Source: Siphonodentalium dalli
Taxonomy: Eukaryota; Mollusca; Scaphopoda; Gadilida; Siphonodentaliidae
Direction: 5' to 3'
NCBI GenBank assembly: GCA_032622095.1
Contig: CP136064.1
Location: 279,021,614-279,085,613, forward strand
Length of the DNA: 64,000 nucleotides
Under the pieces are notes generated by a model. The model was not told where the DNA came from. It saw nothing but the letters and a program-made list of their open reading frames with translations, and searched no databases. Every line of letters begins with the position of its first letter. Position 1 is the stretch's first letter. The position numbers were made by a program, and so were the translations under genes. Below are positions 13,501-24,955 of this stretch, one piece after another.

Positions 13501-13610
13501 GACCGATACATGATCTGACTTGAGGGAGATCTCAATTTGCCATTCCGACCGATACATGGAATCTGACTTGAGGGACATCTCAATGTGCCATTCCGATCGA
13601 TACATGGCCA
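10582..13610 (-). repeat. Right satellite array, 45-48-bp unit, about 64 copies
   Basis: Same satellite as 5621-8365 in inverted orientation. The outermost units keep the same order of variants as the left array (the divergent first unit with cgatcgat, then the unit with caatttgcc, then the same run of short and long units), whereas inner units differ. The array is about 284 bp longer than the left one, roughly six units. Confidence 0.93.
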
Positions 13611-14980
13611 TAAGAAATGAGAATTTGTTTCGGCGCACTGTATTAAGCGCGTTTGAATCAATGAACACTCATACAGAGTCCGTGCCTCCTTAAATATGAC
13701 ATAAACAATGACTCGAACTCAACATTATTATTGTATTAATTTATTATTTAGCTTGACTATAATTGACTCCTATATATGCTGAAATATAAAGTCGGTGACA
13801 TCTGACCGGTCTCTGCATATGGTCGGCCATCTCATTTCTGGGGGGAAATAGAAATATAATGCTAACTTGCTTAAAATATAATCCGGGAGCTAATAAATGT
13901 ATAAGAACGAACCAATACGGTGCATTAGGCCTATTCATCGGGGTACCGAAATCCGTTCTTTTCACGAATAACACCTCAGTGGAACAAAATACAGGAGCAA
14001 TACGCGCGCGAATTAACACAAGTTTGTGACGACTGTTCAACGATTGAGCAAACAGCATAACTCTCCACCCGGTGCAGCTGTATAGCCTACATTGGTCCCA
14101 GCACCGTACAGATCAAGACCAACAGACGATCATATGCACGGTTGAATGACCATCACATTGCATAGACCGTTGCAATCTGCAAAACAGTGTTCAGCCCCCT
14201 CGCTACGCTACATTGTTGTATGTATGACCGCTGTCGGCATGTGTATGTTCTTAATAAAATATAACATTTTTCATTGAAGAGTTTTGTAAGTTACAATTTA
14301 TTCTGACTTGATCTGGAAAATTTTCAAATGAATATAGACTGTTATAATGCACAGTCCAGTTTCTCAGAATAATGCAGAATGAAATGTAATCTACACAATT
14401 CTCAAATAAATAAATGTGCGATTTCTTCACAGTATGTGTAGGTGCTGGCAGCGGTAAGTCCTGCGTAGGGGACTGAACTCTGCACGAAGCTTGAGACCGT
14501 TGTTTGACATGCCATATTCTGCCCCACGTGTCCTAAATTCATGAAGCATACCAATTTGGGGAAACTTTAACACCGGGCCAGTTGGTACTCATAACGTATT
14601 TTTCACCAAGCCGTTGATACAAACTTTTTTCAGTCGACATGTTTTGAAGAGGCATTTTTATGAGAATTATCCATAAGACCAAACTGTTGACACTATGTTT
14701 TGTAGGGAATATATTAAAGAATATATGGTCATTGTGATCGGCTAGGCGTCACTTGTTTTTTCTGAAATAGGAGCGATTAATACTGATACTTTCAATTTCG
14801 TTGTATAGTTGAACATAATGATATTCTTGTCACAAAGCAAACATATCAGAATATCCACAAACACAAACATTGGAATATTTTCTGAAGAGAAACTGGAAAT
14901 AATCATAAATAAAACTACCTTTTCTTGACAACAAAACATTTACCAGGCGACCGTGACAAATAAGTACTTCACCCTCTTTC
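13611..14980 (-). repeat. Right unique arm of the palindrome
   Basis: Reverse complement of 4251-5620, equal in length, with a few substitutions and compensating one-base changes. It ends at the tandem array that starts at 14975-14985, so the true outer border on this side is blurred. Confidence 0.85.
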
Positions 14981-15645
14981 ACCCGGGGGTGATGGGTGGG
15001 GTGTCGGGGTGTTTCTAGGTGGTATTTGGTGCGGGCCACCCACCCATGCCGTCAAATCGGTCGAAATCCTTACCGTTCTCGAAAATGGTCCATACCCCAT
15101 GTTCACCCCCTCGGGGTGGCACCACCCGGGGATGATGGGTGGGGGTCGGGGTGTTTCTATGTGGTATTTGGGGCGGGCCACCCACCCATGCCGTCAAATC
15201 GGTCGAAATCCTTACCGTTCTCGAAAATGGTCCAAACCCCATTTTCACCCCCTCGGGGTGGCACCCCTCGGGGGTGATGGGTGGGGGGTCGGGGTGTTTC
15301 TAGGTGGTATTTGGGGCGGGCCACCCACCCATGCCGTCAAATCGGTCGAAATCCTTACCGTTCTCGAAAATGGTCCATACCCCATTTTCACCCCCTCGGG
15401 GTGACACCCCCCGGGGGTGATGGGTGGGGGGTCGGGATGTTTCTAGGTGGTATTTTGGGCGGGCCACCCACCCATACCGTCAAATCGGTCGAAATCCTTA
15501 CCGTTCTCGAAAATGGTCCATACCCCATTTCACCCCCTCGGGGTGGCACCCCCGGGGGTGATGGGTGGGGGGTCGGGGTGTTTCTAGGTGGTATTTGGGG
15601 CGGGCCACCCACCCATGCCGTCAAATCGGTCGAAAGCGACATTTT
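14975..15645 (+). repeat. 142-bp GC-rich tandem array, about 4.7 copies
   Basis: Successive copies of the gtcggggtgtttc block lie at 15003, 15145, 15288, 15431 and 15572, giving a period of 141-143 bp. Each unit contains cgggccacccacccatgccg and gtcaaatcggtcgaaat. The GC content is far above that of the flanks. Open frames inside arise from the repeat and are not genes. Confidence 0.93.
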
Positions 15646-15647
15646 TG

Positions 15648-17250
15648 AAAATAAGGAATAAGGAATAGGGAATAAGGTCCAATTGTCATGTCTGTTAAAA
15701 ACTACATAAATCTAACTATTTCACAGTGACGGGTGTAGTGGATTTCATAAGTTTGTTACCCATGATATTGAAAAAGTTATTCCTCATTTTTGTCGACACA
15801 GAAGAGGCGGAATTGACCTGCTTCGCAAACTTGTCCTGAATTAAACCAAGATGGGCACATTCTGTAACTTCCTGAATAGTTTGATTGCCCAACCTCCATA
15901 TCCTTCCCGAGCGGTCATATGAGTTTTATTCTCGTTGAATACAACAATTTTGCTCTTCGTGGAGGAGAATTCGAATCGCCACCGCCTGCTATATTTCACA
16001 CATATGTTCAACAAGGAGTCGATACCGGATTTCGATAGCGACAGAAGAGCGATGTCGTCGGCAGTAGTAGGAGCACCACATGGGATATTGCAGATTCTTA
16101 GTCCGTATGGAGAAGTTGTTAGTTCGTTAAGTAGGTCATCTATGAAGACGAGATAGCAGAGAGGTGATAGAACGCCACCTTGTCGAGTAGATTGCAGTAT
16201 TTTGAAACTTTGCGACATGCGACCGTCATATAGTACTTTGCTAGTCACATCCGAATGTATGTTCTCCAACAAACTGACAAGGTGTGGCGAAAATCCTAGC
16301 TGAATGAATTTGTACAGAAGGCCAGTGTGCGCCATACTTTATCAAAGGCTTTCTTTGAGTCAAGGAAGGCAACATAGAAATTGGAGTTATTGTCTTTGGC
16401 ATATGATACAGATTCCGTGAGAATGAATGACGTCATCGAACAGCTGATACCTTTCTGAAAACCCATGTGTTGTGCATTCGGAAATCGTTTCATTTAGTGG
16501 CTTTGAAGAAGACGGCTCAACAGAATGGATTCGAATAGTTTGTATAGGAGCGATAGAAGTGTTATAGCACGTTAACTATCAGGAGATGTCGGTGGTTTAG
16601 GCGGTCCTTTGTATAACGGAATGACTATTCCTTCTTCCATCGTTGGTGGAATCCACCCCATGCGGAATATACCGTCATATAGTCTTTTGATGCAGTATAT
16701 GAAGGAAGTCGGATCGTGCAACAAATGTTCATTCAATAAGTCATCTGCTCCACCCGCTTTGTTCTTTTTCAGTTTCCTCACATGAAGAACGATTTCGGTG
16801 AGTTCGACTGGTTGACACTGCGGGCAGTTCGGTTGCATGGGATCTTGAGCAAGAGAAACACAGCTAACAACTTCTCTGGTAACGTGGTCCTCAAACTCTG
16901 GCTCAGAGTGGGGTGGTGGATTGAACAATTCTCTGAATTACTCAGACCAGCCAGAAAGTGTTTCATCTGCGTCACGTGTCAGGGACCCATTGAATTCCAT
17001 AACCGATCCGATTTGAGAGACATGCGAACGGTTTCGGTTGATAGACCGCCAGAAGGACGTTTGGTTGGAGGCAGCGTCGCACTCAAGTTTGTTTTGTTGA
17101 TCGGATAGGTACGCATTGAACGCAGAGCGATGAGCTTTCCTAAAAGTCCTTTTAGCGTCTTTATACTGAACATACGTGGAGGAGCTGGGTGCGAAGTGCC
17201 CTGGATAGTCGAAAAGATCCCCCTCTCTAACACATCGCGAACGATTTAGA
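15648..17250 (-). pseudogene. Degenerate LINE reverse transcriptase with 3' tail
   Basis: Reading right to left, the minus strand shows the pre-RT linker (near 17230-16930, including FWRSINRN in a shifted frame), the KAGGADDLLNEHLL block, IVIPLYKGPPKP, motif A FLDSKKAFDKVW (about 16345-16380), motif B QSTRQGGVLSPL, and motif C ADDIALLS with both Asp residues but Thr in place of the usual Tyr. An in-frame stop lies in the PDSYR block near 16574, another near 16495, and a frameshift directly after motif A near 16333. The 3' end carries an 18-nt sequence shared with the 8396-8980 copy and then a (ccttatt)n-like simple tail at 15648-15677, as CR1/L2/jockey-type LINEs have. Endonuclease and ORF1 are absent. 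The element is dead by several independent lesions. Confidence 0.87.
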
Positions 17251-17370
17251 TGTATCCCATAACCGGCCGGGCAATGAAATAACTGAATTTCGGATTATCA
17301 GCTGAGTCCCATTATTTCATTACCACATGTATCTCGAGCACAAAAACACTACACACAATAGAAAATTAAC

Positions 17371-18033
17371 ACAAACTCCACGCAGCGCCCTCTACATTAT
17401 CACTGTGATAGATCACTGCCACCAAACTCCATGCAGCGCCCTCTCCATTATCACTGTGATAGATCACTGCCACCAATCTCCATGCAGCGCCCTCTCCGTT
17501 ATCACTGTGATAGATCACTGCCACCAATCTCCATGCAGCGCCCTCTCCGTTATCACTGTGATAGATCACTGCCACCAATCTCCATGCAGCGCCCTCTCCG
17601 TTATCACTGTGATAGATCACTGCCACCAATCTCCATGCAGCGCCCTCTCCGTTATCACTGTGATAGATCACTGCCACCAAACTCCATGCAGCGCCCTCTC
17701 CGTTATCACCGTGATAGATCACTGCCACCAAACTCCATGCAGCGCCCTCTCCGTTATCACTGTGATAGATCACTGTCACCAATCTCCATGCAGCGCCCTC
17801 TCCGTTATCACTGTGATAGATCACTGCCACCAAACTCCATGCAGCGCCCTCTCCGTTATCACTGTGATAGATCACTGCCACCAAACTCCATGCAGCGCCC
17901 TCTCCGTTATCACTGTGATAGATCACTGTCACCAATCTCCATGCAGCGCCCTCTCCGTTATCACTGTGATAGATCACTGCCACCAAACTCATTGCAGCGC
18001 CCTCTACATTATCACTGTGATAGATCACTGCCG
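17371..18033 (+). repeat. 51-bp minisatellite, 13 copies
   Basis: The unit starts atcactgtgatagatcactg and includes ccatgcagcgccctctccg. The motif tatcactgtgata is a near-perfect hairpin in every unit. As 51 is a multiple of three and no stop occurs in several frames, long frames open on both strands, the longest being 403 codons at 17327-18538 with a 17-residue period. Three simultaneously open frames with no codon bias argue for non-coding minisatellite. Confidence 0.9.
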
Positions 18034-18440
18034 GAAGGATGGTACTTTGCTGACTTTACGTATCGTCAGAACTATATTTAGTCACTTATTATCTTATTTT
18101 GACCAGCAAAAGTTTGCAATAATGGTAATTCTTTCGGTATTGATAAGAACTATATATGAACTGAGCCAGACACAGACAATTTTAATCATAAAACATAAGA
18201 CTAAGGTCATGTCAGAAATCCTAACTAAATGTCCTTGTGGCAGTGGTATCTCAGTGGAGTCAATTTATCAATTTAATAGTAACTCTGGTCATCATGAAAG
18301 ACATTACAGAGACAATACATATGACACAATTACGTATCATCAATACATGTACATGTATACATACACATACAATCATTATGATAAATATTATAATACATCG
18401 ATGTCGCGTTTAATGGGTGTATACTTGTTTACTCATCATA
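18034..18440. other. AT-rich DNA without recognised feature
   Basis: The plus-strand frame of the minisatellite runs through here, but its composition (Tyr, Thr, Ile rich) looks like translated AT-rich DNA. Several catgtatac-type short repeats are present. Confidence 0.35.
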
Positions 18441-18441
18441 A

Positions 18442-19243
18442 TCAGATAATATATTTACCAATATATGGTATTTGGTGTGTATCAACGAATTTATATTTAC
18501 TAATATACATGTGTGTACTCGAGCACCTACAAATGTGAACGCGCACACAAGCGCGTAAGCCTCGGGAGTTTCTGTAAATTTCCAAAATCTTTTTAATAAA
18601 TAGCGAAAGGTTTTTTGTTTTGCGCTCGCTATTTTGATTGAATAATTGGTTCAAATTCAAAGTGTTTGGTCTATTGAAGTAGTATGGTTTGGTGTATCTT
18701 ACTCTCAATCCCTTTAATTTTTCACACTTCAAGATAACGTGGAATTCATCACCTAACTCTGCGTTACATAATGAGCACTTTCTTTCCGAATAGTCTCGAT
18801 TTGTCCATGATCCTTCTTCGATTGGTAATTTATTATTTCTTGTCCGGAACCTCATGAGAGCGTGTACCATAGATGTATCGCTGGATGACAAATATTGTTT
18901 GCGGACATAGTTATCTTTCTTCTTTCACGACTCGATAAAAGGTAAATTTGTTTGATACAGCTATTGCGGTTCTCCGTTGTTATGAGTATATATCAGTTAG
19001 TCTCATTCTGACAGAGTCGCGAAATTGATTGAGGTTATCGACCAGCTGATAGGTCCAACTGTTACCCATGCCGATTGTGTTAAGGGTGTTATGCTGCTCA
19101 GCAATCCATGGGAACTTCTTATTATCATAATAAGACATCAGCATAATATAATACAATGCGAGTGGCGTTCTATTTGTCGCCATTGTGTTGAGCTTGTCCC
19201 AACAAGATAAGTAACATGTTTTTATTTCGCCCAATTTGGGCAA
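18442..19243 (-). pseudogene. C-terminal domain of a LINE ORF2, decayed
   Basis: Two minus-strand frames belong together. The upstream one (19243-18980) contains CWDKLNTM and NRTPLALYYIM, and ends QFRDSVRMRLTDIYS. The downstream one (18891-18442) contains ALMRFRTRNNKLPIEEGSW, then C-x2-C (CSLCN), GDEFH and LKCEKL, the Cys-Cys-His-Cys knuckle at the extreme C terminus of many invertebrate non-LTR retrotransposon ORF2 proteins. About 90 bp between them has stops and a frame change, so the copy is broken. The catalytic RT domain is not present upstream (beyond 19243 there is no similarity). It is a 5'-truncated insertion, which is the usual fate of LINE copies. It is not the missing end of the 15648-17250 element, because order and spacing do not fit. 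Confidence 0.72.
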
Positions 19244-21689
19244 TTTGGGCGGTTATCTAATGGCTGTTTTTTCATCTGACGTGTGTGTCAGGATAGAGGA
19301 GCTGGAGGATTTGTGTAAATGTTAGCCCAAACTACATTTCCAAACTACATTTCCAAGTAACGATGGTTTGTTGTTTATTTTGAGCAATCATACCACATCA
19401 GATGAATTCAGCCCATATATGTTAACAGTTGTCGTGTAAAACATTTGCAGTAGGTTAGCGTTATTTGTTATTTGCGGATGTCGTTAACATGGGGAAAATA
19501 GACTACTATGTTTGAACGGCATGTGCATTTGTCGTTTTTTTAATTATAACAACATGATAATCAATAACAGAGGCAGTCTCTGTCAAATACAGTCGCTCTA
19601 TTTTACGATACTTATTGGGGAACTTTGTAAATTAAATTACGCGTAAACCAGCGTAAACGTATACCTGCTGCAAATCGAGAAGGTGCCGGAATCGGCGTAC
19701 TCGCCCCAGGGCTAACTCGCCCCAATCGACGTGTGCCAACTCGGAATAAAAGGCCGGCTCGGAATAAAATATGTATACGGGGTGTTATATGGCGTTTGGT
19801 CCGTTGTTTCTAAATGAATATTATTGAAATTTGGTGTATATGTCCGGGCTGGGACATGGAATACAATAACGTTTGAATTGTTTTTAAATTTACAAATGTG
19901 TTGATTTTATTCAACTTTTTCGTTCTGAAACACACTATACTCGTCATGTCCATATCTAGTATTACTTAGAAATTTCAGCTTTCCAGATTCATAATCGCTC
20001 CATTGACTGTAACAGATGAAGTTATCCCCCTCTTCGGATCGAGTGTCACTGAAACTTTATTTTGTTAGACTGCCTGTAGTCACTGATTATATGTGGAAAT
20101 AATCTGTAATAAGATGTAGCACTGTTTTATTTTATATTTACATGTAGTGCTGTTTTTTATACAACAGTTTCAACCAGGCTTCTCAACGTACTCGGGCATT
20201 TTTTGCGGTAACGGTGCTGGTGTGCAGATCCGCCGGTACTCGGTACTGTGGTTGCATATATGCACGTTCTTAGATCAGCAGGCTGTCTGGCAAAATACAG
20301 GAGTATCAAGTTTCGCTCTTTAGACTACACGCGATGCACATCGATCATGATTGTATTCATGACGTGAGAGGTCGGTCACGGAAGGGTGGTTCCTGGTTTT
20401 TATGTGTCTATTATAACTCTTCAATGGTTGAATTCCAATTCTTTGAAAGCACGGCCTTGTGATATTGTTTTAATTTTCAAAGATTATTTTGTGTTGGGAA
20501 CTTGTGATTGCAACTTATGTTTTTGCCTTTATTTTTGCCCAGTTGTGGCAATTATACACTAAACCCAGTTACAATTTCTTATCATTTATTCACCAACGAC
20601 ATCACCCACAAGTATGGCCCACACGTTTTGATTAATCACATACACACGTACCCGTTCACATGTCGTATCAGTTTGCATATATAAGGTAGACCATTTTGAA
20701 TTTAAATGGGTCTCATGGAACATCCAGTTATATAATAAAATCGGGAACGAATATCCACGAACCGTGCACAATGTACATGTAATTTGCTGAATAGACATGA
20801 TAGTTCATATTTGGTATAGGAACTCGTGGAGAGAAATTGTTGCCTAACTTGACTCATTATTGTTTAGATTCAAAATGGCCGACCGCGCGACTTTGCAAAT
20901 ACATTTAATCTGATTTAATATTGTGAAGTGAAAACCACCGACGTGTGTCGCGTTACTTTCTATCAGGTTATCACACACAGAAGAACAATAAATTAAAACC
21001 ACAAAACGTGTGCAACGAATAGTTCTAATTTGGTTGATTGAATTGTCTATGTTGTCATTTGCGCATCACTAAACTCTACGGGAAAGTTTGTTAGTATATT
21101 CCAAAATGGTATATAATATCCCGAAATAGTTTCTTTATTCTGATATCAAATTATCATTAGTTCATGTTAATAATAGAGTTCGTGGCTTGTGATTTTCAGC
21201 ACTGTATTACCTCTATAGATATTCCTAGAACTATAACATGGCTTGACAGTACCGGTACAGGAACCACGGTACTAGCAAAGTATCGATACCGGTACCGGCA
21301 TGTGTGGTACCGATTCCACCTAGATCATAATGTGATCGACCATACATGGGGTGTGATGACCTGGTTGAATTAAGAGCGGTTTGATGGATCACTTCTGTCT
21401 TCGAGCTAGATTATACTTATGCTATTTAATGGCAAGTTTCTAACGTGATGGAGGAGTAGATATTCTTGAGACCCCACTTACTCTTCAATTCACACCAAGT
21501 TCTCAGCTGTTATGTTCGGATATTAGAACCCATTGCCATAATATATAGTTTATTTTGTGTATACTAGTATACTATAGTTATTTTCAGTACCTTTATATAC
21601 CAGTAGTGTGGATAACAATGCATATATATATGTGTATATGTATTTTGATTCAACGGATTCAGTGGTTTTGTTCATTAGTCTATCAAATT
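19244..21689. other. 2.4 kb without recognised gene
   Basis: AT-rich DNA with scattered stops in all frames. Only short patches stand out: ctcgcccca repeats near 19700-19725 and alternating ggtaccg/cggtacc motifs at 21250-21315. I see no coding, RNA-gene or mobile-element signature. Confidence 0.4.
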
Positions 21690-22270
21690 TGCGGGGGAAA
21701 CATGGCCACCAGCAGTACACCCTGCCAAATTTCAAATTTGAATCAATTGGCACACCCTGCAGCCAGCATTTATTGGAGAACTGTTTCTCATGTGGATATT
21801 TTGGGTCGCCACTAGATGGGAGCCATATTTTTTTCTCAAAATGTCCTTGTGAAAACATCACTGCCAGCGGTGATCTTGAGTTTTACTATTTTTATGGCTA
21901 AATAATTGGTTGATCCTACAGACGATATACATTGTCCGATCGCCACCAGATTCCACAATGATCTTCTGGATAACCAGGATGAGAGTGATCTATTTTTTTT
22001 CCGAATTTCGTTAAAAACATGACCACAGGCAGCAATTTTGTATCTTACTCTTTGTATGACTGAATTCTTTTCTTTAGCACCTCTACAGACCACATCCCTC
22101 ATCTGATAGTCACCAAACTTCATATTGATCTTCGGGGTGACCACTAGATGGGAGCTATCGAATGATTTGAATTTTTTTGGAAAACATGGTCGCCAGCAGC
22201 CATCTTCTATTTTGCTTTTTATATACATGTATATCTCTTCGTGCGTATAGCCAGTAATACTTGGGTAGTT
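21690..22270 (-). repeat. Degenerate minus-strand relatives of the 160-bp satellite
   Basis: Read on the minus strand, this segment has the same order of blocks as the core units at 58494-62380: tcatacaaagagtaagatac, an AA(G/A)ATGGCTGCTGGCGACCATG-like block, a run of T, then a target such as atctagtggtcaccccgaag. About three heavily diverged units can be seen. The frame at 22273-21836 is open through them and shares residues (QRVRYKIAACGHVF) with frames in the main array, which is explained by the repeat and not by a gene. Confidence 0.6.
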
Positions 22271-23458
22271 CAACTTTCCACATTCCTGTCATCATTTGAA
22301 ATATAAAAATTTACCTGATACATGTAGTCCAATGAAAATTAACAAGCGTCCATGAATTAAATTACCTATGATCCTATTATTCCTCACAATCACATGCACC
22401 CTTCAAAATTTTGTTTCGTCGTATCTAATTTTTAATGACCCTTATGGTAATATTGATATAGATACATTTGTCAAACATTTCTTTGTACAATATACAGGTA
22501 TAAAGTTAGTAACTAAATCTAGAAATAGATAATACTAGAAGGTTAGCCCGCCACTGGCGGCGTTCGTCAGAAACATGACAATTTTTAATTTTTTTAATTA
22601 TTTTTTTTAGTTCATTTTTATAATTAATTTTTTAATTTAATTTTTTGTTTTCAATGAGTTAATATTAGTTTAATATATAACATGAGTTAATTGTGCATTT
22701 TTCCCGATTTTGACCTTGAATTGATCATTTTCAAGGTCAATGTCAGGTCGGGGTCACAATTTAACCCGTCCATGACACTTCCCGTAGGTAACAAGTTTGA
22801 GCTCAATCGGTTCGAGTCTATAAAGGAAACACACATATATATAATTTGTGAGTACCCGTTCCAATGTGAAGAAGACATAAGAATCACACAACACGCAGTA
22901 CCCGTCCCTAAAAGAGGTATGATTTAAGGTACATCTGGCGGAAAAACTGACCCGATGAAAATTTCCCCCCGTTCCTAGGAACGACAGACATAAGAATCAC
23001 ACAACACGCATTTTTTTCACACAACACGCAGTACCCGTTCCTAAAAGATGTATGATTGAAAATTTCCCCCGTTCCTAGGAACGACAGACATAAGAATCAC
23101 ACAACACGCATGTTTTGTTTTCCGATGAGTTAATTCTGCCTTTTTAATCAAGATAAATGCATTTCGCGTTTTTCGTCCGTAGTTTCGTAGGCACATGCGA
23201 GCGTTTAACAACGCCGATGACAATAAAGAGCGTTAGTCGGTTAACAACTCCAAATATGGTCAATATAAAGATCGTGTCTCCTTAACCCCCGATGTGCCGT
23301 TTGCGGTGATTTTGATGATTGGGAGTGGAGAATGAGTGCTCAGAGCTTGTCAAAAACGCGACGTTGACCATTCCAGTTGGTTTTTACCCTTAGATAGGAA
23401 ATTTGAGCTCGATCCGACCAGCCGTTTTCGATTCTATGAAGTACCCACACACACACAC

Positions 23459-23460
<2 letters not shown>

Positions 23461-23508
<48 letters not shown>
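23461..23508. repeat. (TA)n microsatellite
   Basis: An uninterrupted TA tract forms the tail of a SINE-like copy. Confidence 0.95.
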
Positions 23509-24299
23509 GGAGTTATCAAATTATATAGTAGACTAGCCGGTTAGACCGCCACCGGCGGCGTTTGTCCGAAACATGACTCAATGAGTTAATGATGAGCCCG
23601 ACGTTGTCCGGGCTATTCAAAAACCAAATTTCATGTCGATAGCTCCACTCGTTTCCGAGATCTTGTCTGCGCATGCGCGAAGCTGGCGTCGCACGGACTC
23701 GGCGATCCGATAAAATTCGTATCCGGGGCAAGATACATTCACATACAAAATTTTAAGTCGATAGCTCCACCCGTTTCCGAGATCTCGTCTTATGCCTATA
23801 TCCACACTAACTACCCCCTGAGCCCTGACCTAAGTGTCATACATACTATAACAATGATGCTGAAGACTTTGAGGCAATTATATTTCAGAAATGTTGTAAG
23901 AGTACTATGGCATCCAAATAAATCTCCCCGCATAGGAAACCACTCAAAATCCCGTATATCTCTCTGCAGATACTAATAACCTTGAATGGCAAACAAACGC
24001 TCTTTATAGCGATGCGTCAAAAACAAACGCTCATTAAATTATCACTTGATTAACCACCGCAGTGCCGTTTTTTGTGACTGAGATTGGAAAACGGGTGCTC
24101 TGAGCTTCTCCAAAACGCGACCACGGCCGTGTCGGTGGGATTTTACAGTTATATATGAAATTTGAGCTCAATCTGTACACGCGTTTTGGATTCTATGAAG
24201 TACCCACATATATACACACACACATATATATATACGGAAGTCTCAAATAGCGGCATTCGTCTCATGGCTTTGTTTCAGAAACATGACATTTTTTTAATT

Positions 24300-24955
24300 T
24301 AACCAAATTTCAAGTCGATAGCTCCACCCGTTTCCGAGATCTGGTCTGCGCATGCGCGAAGCTTGCGTCGCACGGGCTCGGCGACCCGATAAAATTCGTA
24401 TCCGGGGCAAGATACATTCACATAGCAAATTTCAAGTCGATAGCTCCACCCGTTTCCGAGATCTCGTCTGCGCACGCGCTGCACGGGCGTCGCACGGGCT
24501 CGGCGACCCGATAAAATTCGTACCCGGGGCAAGATACATTCACATACCAAATTTCAAGTCGATAGCTCCACCCGTTTCCGAGATCTGGTCTGCGCATGCG
24601 CGAAGCTTGCGTCGCACGGGCTCAGCGACCCGATAAAATTCGTATCCGGGGCAAGATACATTCACATAGCAAATTTCAAGTCGATAGCTCCACCCGTTTC
24701 CGAGATCTCGTCTGCGCACGCGCTGCACGGGCGTCGCACGGGCTCGGCGACCCGATAAAATTCGTACCCGGGGCAAGATACATTCACATACCAAATTTCA
24801 AGTCGATAGCTCCACCCGTTTCCGAGATCTGGTCTGCGCATGCGCGAAGCTGGCGTCGCACGGGCTCGGCGACCCGATAAAATTTGTATCCGGGGCAAGA
24901 TACATTCACATAGCAAATTTCAAGTCGATAGCTCCACCCGTTTCCGAGATAACGC
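24300..24955 (+). repeat. 122-bp tandem array, about 5.4 copies
   Basis: The unit includes caaatttcaagtcgatagct, ccgtttccgagatct, tgcgcatgcgcgaagc, gcacgggctcggcgacccg and ggggcaagatacattcac. Two alternating versions (gcatgcgcgaagc versus gcacgcgctgcacggg) make a dimeric higher-order pattern of about 244 bp. Single units also occur at 23620-23770, 25530-25690 and 28178-28305. Long frames on both strands are a by-product. Confidence 0.9.

Larger units (their letters stand above)
4251..14980. mobile_element. 10.7-kb foldback-like palindrome with satellite-filled arms
   Basis: Sequence from 4251 inward is repeated as its reverse complement from 14980 inward. The outer part of each arm is unique DNA of exactly the same length (4251-5620 and 13611-14980, 1,370 bp each, with only scattered substitutions). 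The inner part is a tandem array of a 45-48-bp unit (5621-8365 and 10582-13610). A 2.2-kb spacer, 8366-10581, separates the arms. Long terminal inverted repeats made largely of short tandem repeats are the defining shape of foldback (FB/Galileo-type) transposons. I see no transposase in the spacer and cannot define a target-site duplication, because the right edge abuts another tandem array. A non-mobile inverted duplication remains the alternative. Confidence 0.6.

Noticed and set aside
5621-13610. Long repetitive frames on both strands of the 48-bp arrays as repeat proteins
   Set aside because: Frames are open on both strands at once and are broken by 46- and 45-bp units. No flanking coding sequence.
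4251-14980. LTR retrotransposon or Polinton with long terminal repeats
   Set aside because: Arms are inverted, not direct, which excludes LTRs. No integrase, polymerase B or capsid-like frame is present, which argues against a Polinton.
15648-19243. One LINE spanning RT and the distant C-terminal zinc-knuckle part
   Set aside because: On the minus strand the C-terminal part lies upstream of the RT, the wrong order, and a minisatellite separates them.
24299-24916. Overlapping 83-102-codon frames on both strands
   Set aside because: By-products of the 122-bp tandem unit, identical between units on both strands.
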